36,059 nucleotides of DNA. It comes from Candidatus Krumholzibacteriota bacterium (GTDB lineage Bacteria > Krumholzibacteriota > Krumholzibacteriia > LZORAL124-64-63). The translations under genes were made by a program, and so were the position numbers. The notes below the pieces were generated by a model. That model saw only the letters and a program-made list of their open reading frames with translations. It was not told the DNA's origin and did not search any database. Location: NCBI GenBank assembly GCA_024275485.1, contig JAJRZA010000028.1, positions 73,359-109,417 on the forward strand, in the 5' to 3' direction. Positions 34,532-36,059 of the stretch are shown here, in pieces. How positions within the stretch are numbered: the stretch's first letter is position 1; the number at the start of each line of letters is the position of its first letter.

Positions 34532-35587
34532 TTACAGCATTATTCGTGGCTGGGTGCTGCGATGAATGCGTTCAAAGTGTTGACCAGAACGATCAATCAA
34601 GGCCAGCAGATCCTGTTCGGTAAAATTGACGGCCTGTTTTCCCAGTTCTTCGATTTGCTCTGGTGGCAAATCTACCATTTCCGCCAACTCCGGATCGATT
34701 TTAAGCAGCATCAAATTGCGGAAATTGCTGACCACGCCCCGAGCAAAGGCATCCAGGCTGTGGCCGGTGCTGCTGAGGCTTTCCACCAGGCGCAGTGCGC
34801 GGGCGGCATCTTTGGCAATGATAGCTTCGTTCAACTCAACATAAAGCTGGGATCGAACCAGCCCAAAGGCTGATACCACCGTGTCCTCGGTGATGGTTCC
34901 CTCACAACCTGCGATCACCTGATCGAGCAAACTCAACCCGTCACGCACACTACCTTCAGCTAGGCTGACCAAAAGGCTCAGCCCGGTTTTATCCAGGGTT
35001 GCGCCTTCAGCCTGGGCAATTTCCAGCATTCGCCCACCCAGTTCATCGCGGGTCAGCAGGCGAAAATCAAACCGTTGGCAGCGGGATAGAATAGTGCGGG
35101 GAATCTTGTTCGGTTCGGTGGTGGCGAAAAAGAAAAACACTCGTTTCGGCGGCTCTTCCAGGATTTTCAAAAGGGCGTTGAAGGCACCCTTGGAAAGCAT
35201 GTGAACTTCATCAATGATGAAAACACGACTACTGCCTTCACTGGGCGAATACTGGGCCATATCGCGCAGTTCACGGATGTTGTCCACGCCCGTATTGCTG
35301 GCGGCGTCGATTTCCAGCACATCGAGATAACTTCCCCTGGCGATGGCCATGCAGGTTTCGCAAGTGCCACAGGGATCACCCTCGCGATTGGTTTGGCAGT
35401 TGATGGCCTTGGCCAGCAATCGGGCCACGGTGGTCTTTCCACAGCCCCGGGGACCACTGAATAAATAAGCATGGCTCAGCTTGTCCCGCGCCATGGCGGC
35501 GCGCAGGGTGCTGGTAACGTGGGCCTGACCAACCACTTGATCAAAAGTCTCAGGACGATACTTGCGGGCAATTGCTTGATAGGACAT
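34532..35587 (-). CDS. dnaX: DNA polymerase III gamma/tau subunit, clamp-loader part ending at in-frame TAA
   Basis: ATPase of the clamp loader, which places the sliding clamp on DNA. The 351-residue product starts MSYQAIARKYRPETFDQVVGQ and shows Walker A FSGPRGCGKTT (~44-53), zinc cysteines at ~64, 73, 76 and 79, the DEVHML box, and LSRCQRF (sensor/arginine finger). Domain III runs to IHRSTQPRIML, where TAA stops it. Relatives continue as RLMLE.AL(V)RL, so the stop stands in the last helix of the collar domain and the same frame carries on beyond it. Hence this is not a clean gamma form. ATG 35587 is chosen by family match; the ribosome site is weak (GAAAG). It leads dnaX-ybaB-recR. Confidence 0.93.
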   Translation of the reverse strand: MSYQAIARKYRPETFDQVVGQAHVTSTLRAAMARDKLSHAYLFSGPRGCGKTTVARLLAKAINCQTNREGDPCGTCETCMAIARGSYLDVLEIDAASNTGVDNIRELRDMAQYSPSEGSSRVFIIDEVHMLSKGAFNALLKILEEPPKRVFFFFATTEPNKIPRTILSRCQRFDFRLLTRDELGGRMLEIAQAEGATLDKTGLSLLVSLAEGSVRDGLSLLDQVIAGCEGTITEDTVVSAFGLVRSQLYVELNEAIIAKDAARALRLVESLSSTGHSLDAFARGVVSNFRNLMLLKIDPELAEMVDLPPEQIEELGKQAVNFTEQDLLALIDRSGQHFERIHRSTQPRIML

Positions 35588-35734
35588 TGCAGGTGCTTTC
35601 TGAAAATACAGATTTAAGAGGCGATGCTCGGCGAATGGAGAATTTAACATGAAATTCCGCATTGGGAAATGTGGATCAAAAGAAAGTTAGGAAACATGGC
35701 AAAGAAATTGTAATTGAATTGCACTTTGGTACCG

Positions 35735-35760
35735 CCCAGGGGGTTGGTCGACCCCCTGGG
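35735..35760. repeat. Perfect 10-bp inverted repeat upstream of dnaX
   Basis: CCCAGGGGGT (35735-35744) and ACCCCCTGGG (35751-35760) with a six-base loop. There is no U-tract in either direction, so it is not a standard terminator. It lies about 150 bases before the dnaX start, possibly a leader structure or an insertion trace. Confidence 0.6.
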
Positions 35761-35766
35761 TATGCT

Positions 35767-35811
35767 AAAAAATCAAGGCCGATGCCAGGAAGTTGTGTTA
35801 CCTGCGCCTTG
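35767..35811 (-). terminator. Terminator candidate facing dnaX
   Basis: On the minus strand CAAGGC ... CAGG ... CCTG ... GCCTTG (35774-35811) forms a bulged stem and is followed by ATTTTTT (35767-35773). It would stop transcription coming from the IS200-like side before dnaX. Confidence 0.45.
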
Positions 35812-35874
35812 GCGGACTATCGTGCCCGCTTCCAGCATTTCCCCCAGACGAAGACGAAGAGTTTGGTAGGTCAT
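35773..35874 (-). CDS. Possible 33-residue ORF next to the IS end
   Basis: ATG 35872-35874 to TGA 35773-35775 encodes a 33-residue peptide starting MTYQTLRLRLGEMLEAGTIV. The GGAGG of an IS-end hairpin stands two bases before the ATG, too close for a good ribosome site, and the stop lies within the terminator stem. I do not recognise the peptide. It may be the remaining end of a gene cut by the insertion, or chance. Confidence 0.2.
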   Translation of the reverse strand: MTYQTLRLRLGEMLEAGTIVRQGAGNTTSWHRP

Positions 35875-35876
35875 GA

Positions 35877-36059
35877 CCTCCGGCAAAGCCGGAGGCTTGC
35901 AAGAGTGTGAACCGCTCAAAGCGGTTAAATGATGTGCCGCCTAAAGACGGCGGGATCTTCTACCACATTCCCAGCTGATCAATTCTCTTGTCCTCCTTTT
36001 CCTGTCTGGCAATGTAGTTCCGGATAGTTTCCTCATCGCGCCCAACCGTAGACATGAAG
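35877..36059 (-). mobile_element. IS200/IS605-type element, 3' end only
   Basis: The C-terminus of a Y1 transposase (see CDS at 35960) is followed by three hairpins: CCGCC/GGCGG (35937-35953), AACCGCT/AGCGGTT (35910-35926) and CCTCCGGC/GCCGGAGG (35877-35895). The last two have three-base loops. IS200/IS605 elements end in subterminal hairpins that the transposase recognises as single strands. The exact right tip is not known; it may be near 35870. The rest of the element is outside the window. Confidence 0.65.
35960..36059 (-). CDS. tnpA: IS200/IS605-family transposase TnpA, C-terminal fragment
   Basis: Only the last ~32 codons are in the window. They read STVGRDEETIRNYIARQEKE and end DKRIDQLGMW before TAG. 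This closely follows the C-terminal text of IS200-type Y1 transposases (STVG.DE..I..YI..Q...D...DQL). The catalytic tyrosine helix and HUH motif lie beyond the right edge, so whether the transposase is intact cannot be told. Confidence 0.75.
   Translation of the reverse strand, partial: FMSTVGRDEETIRNYIARQEKEDKRIDQLGMW

Larger units (their letters stand above)
35588..35959. other. Gap between dnaX and IS200-like fragment
   Basis: 372 bases with hairpins (35735-35760, 35774-35811, 35877-35895, 35910-35926, 35937-35953), a tiny minus-strand ORF (35773-35874) and no larger gene I believe. It is also where many bacteria keep the SRP RNA gene before dnaX, but I see no GGAAG-type apical loop of that RNA here. 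Confidence 0.6.

Noticed and set aside
25780-35587. Selenocysteine recoding as explanation of the internal stops
   Set aside because: The internal stops are TAG and TAA, not TGA, and neither position is a known Sec site in these families.
35588-35860. SRP RNA (ffs) gene expected upstream of dnaX
   Set aside because: The hairpin at 35774-35811 lacks the conserved GGAAG-type apical loop and asymmetric loop of the SRP RNA.
35662-35910. Plus-strand frame of 82 codons
   Set aside because: It runs through three hairpins and the IS end, has no ribosome site and no family likeness.
1-36059. CRISPR arrays, rRNA genes, toxin-antitoxin pairs, defence islands or phage genes
   Set aside because: No spaced repeat series, rRNA text or recognisable proteins of these kinds were found; the window is mainly housekeeping and envelope genes.

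Overview
The window reads as a chromosomal stretch from a Gram-negative-type (diderm) bacterium with moderate-to-high GC. The signs are SPOR, TonB-like and LpoA-like envelope proteins, several lipoprotein signal peptides and a GmhA/RmlD surface-polysaccharide cluster. The dnaX-ybaB-recR-mglB-mglA order, the spoVG/prs/rplY/pth block and a selA gene suggest a lineage outside the Proteobacteria, perhaps near the FCB group or the Eisenbacteria/Krumholzibacteria-like phyla. That placement is inference from gene content only. Almost everything is on the minus strand; the one plus-strand pair is at 6.4-9.5 kb.

Left part (1-6.3 kb): smc (runs off the left edge), a SPOR-domain membrane protein and selA form a minus-strand operon, reading selA, SPOR protein, smc, with a candidate promoter at 6221-6249. 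Divergent from it are an amidase lipoprotein with an active and a decayed catalytic domain, and a TonB-like protein. From 9.6 to 16.7 kb runs rpsF-rpsR-DUF2232-rplI, followed by manC and three exported proteins (a parvulin-type chaperone, a DUF2914 protein and an LpoA-like lipoprotein), so ribosomal and envelope genes share one strand and probably one transcript. A good sigma70-like promoter precedes rpsF.

Middle (16.9-31.5 kb): a long minus-strand series of pgpA, cinA, recA, recX, rmlD, gmhA, a GT4 glycosyltransferase, a WcaJ-type phosphoglycosyltransferase, a UbiA-family DPPR-synthase-like protein, DUF362, ispE, spoVG, tRNA-Gln, prs, rplY and pth. Many neighbours overlap by 1-8 bases. It joins DNA repair, surface glycan, isoprenoid and translation functions. 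A 663-base non-coding gap precedes recA and carries a candidate promoter and a three-unit 11-bp direct repeat.

Right part (31.6-36.06 kb): dnaX-ybaB-recR-mglB-mglA, ended by a strong GC-rich terminator. Upstream of dnaX lie hairpins, a terminator, a tiny ORF and the 3' end of an IS200/IS605-type transposase with a hairpin array, cut by the window edge.

The most notable points are in-frame stop codons in two otherwise intact genes, TAA in dnaX and TAG in gmhA, each with conserved sequence in the same frame on both sides. Others are the active-plus-dead tandem amidase, a Pth with an insertion of about 35 residues, the repeats before recA, and the IS200-like remnant. I found no clear, wholly new multi-gene system.
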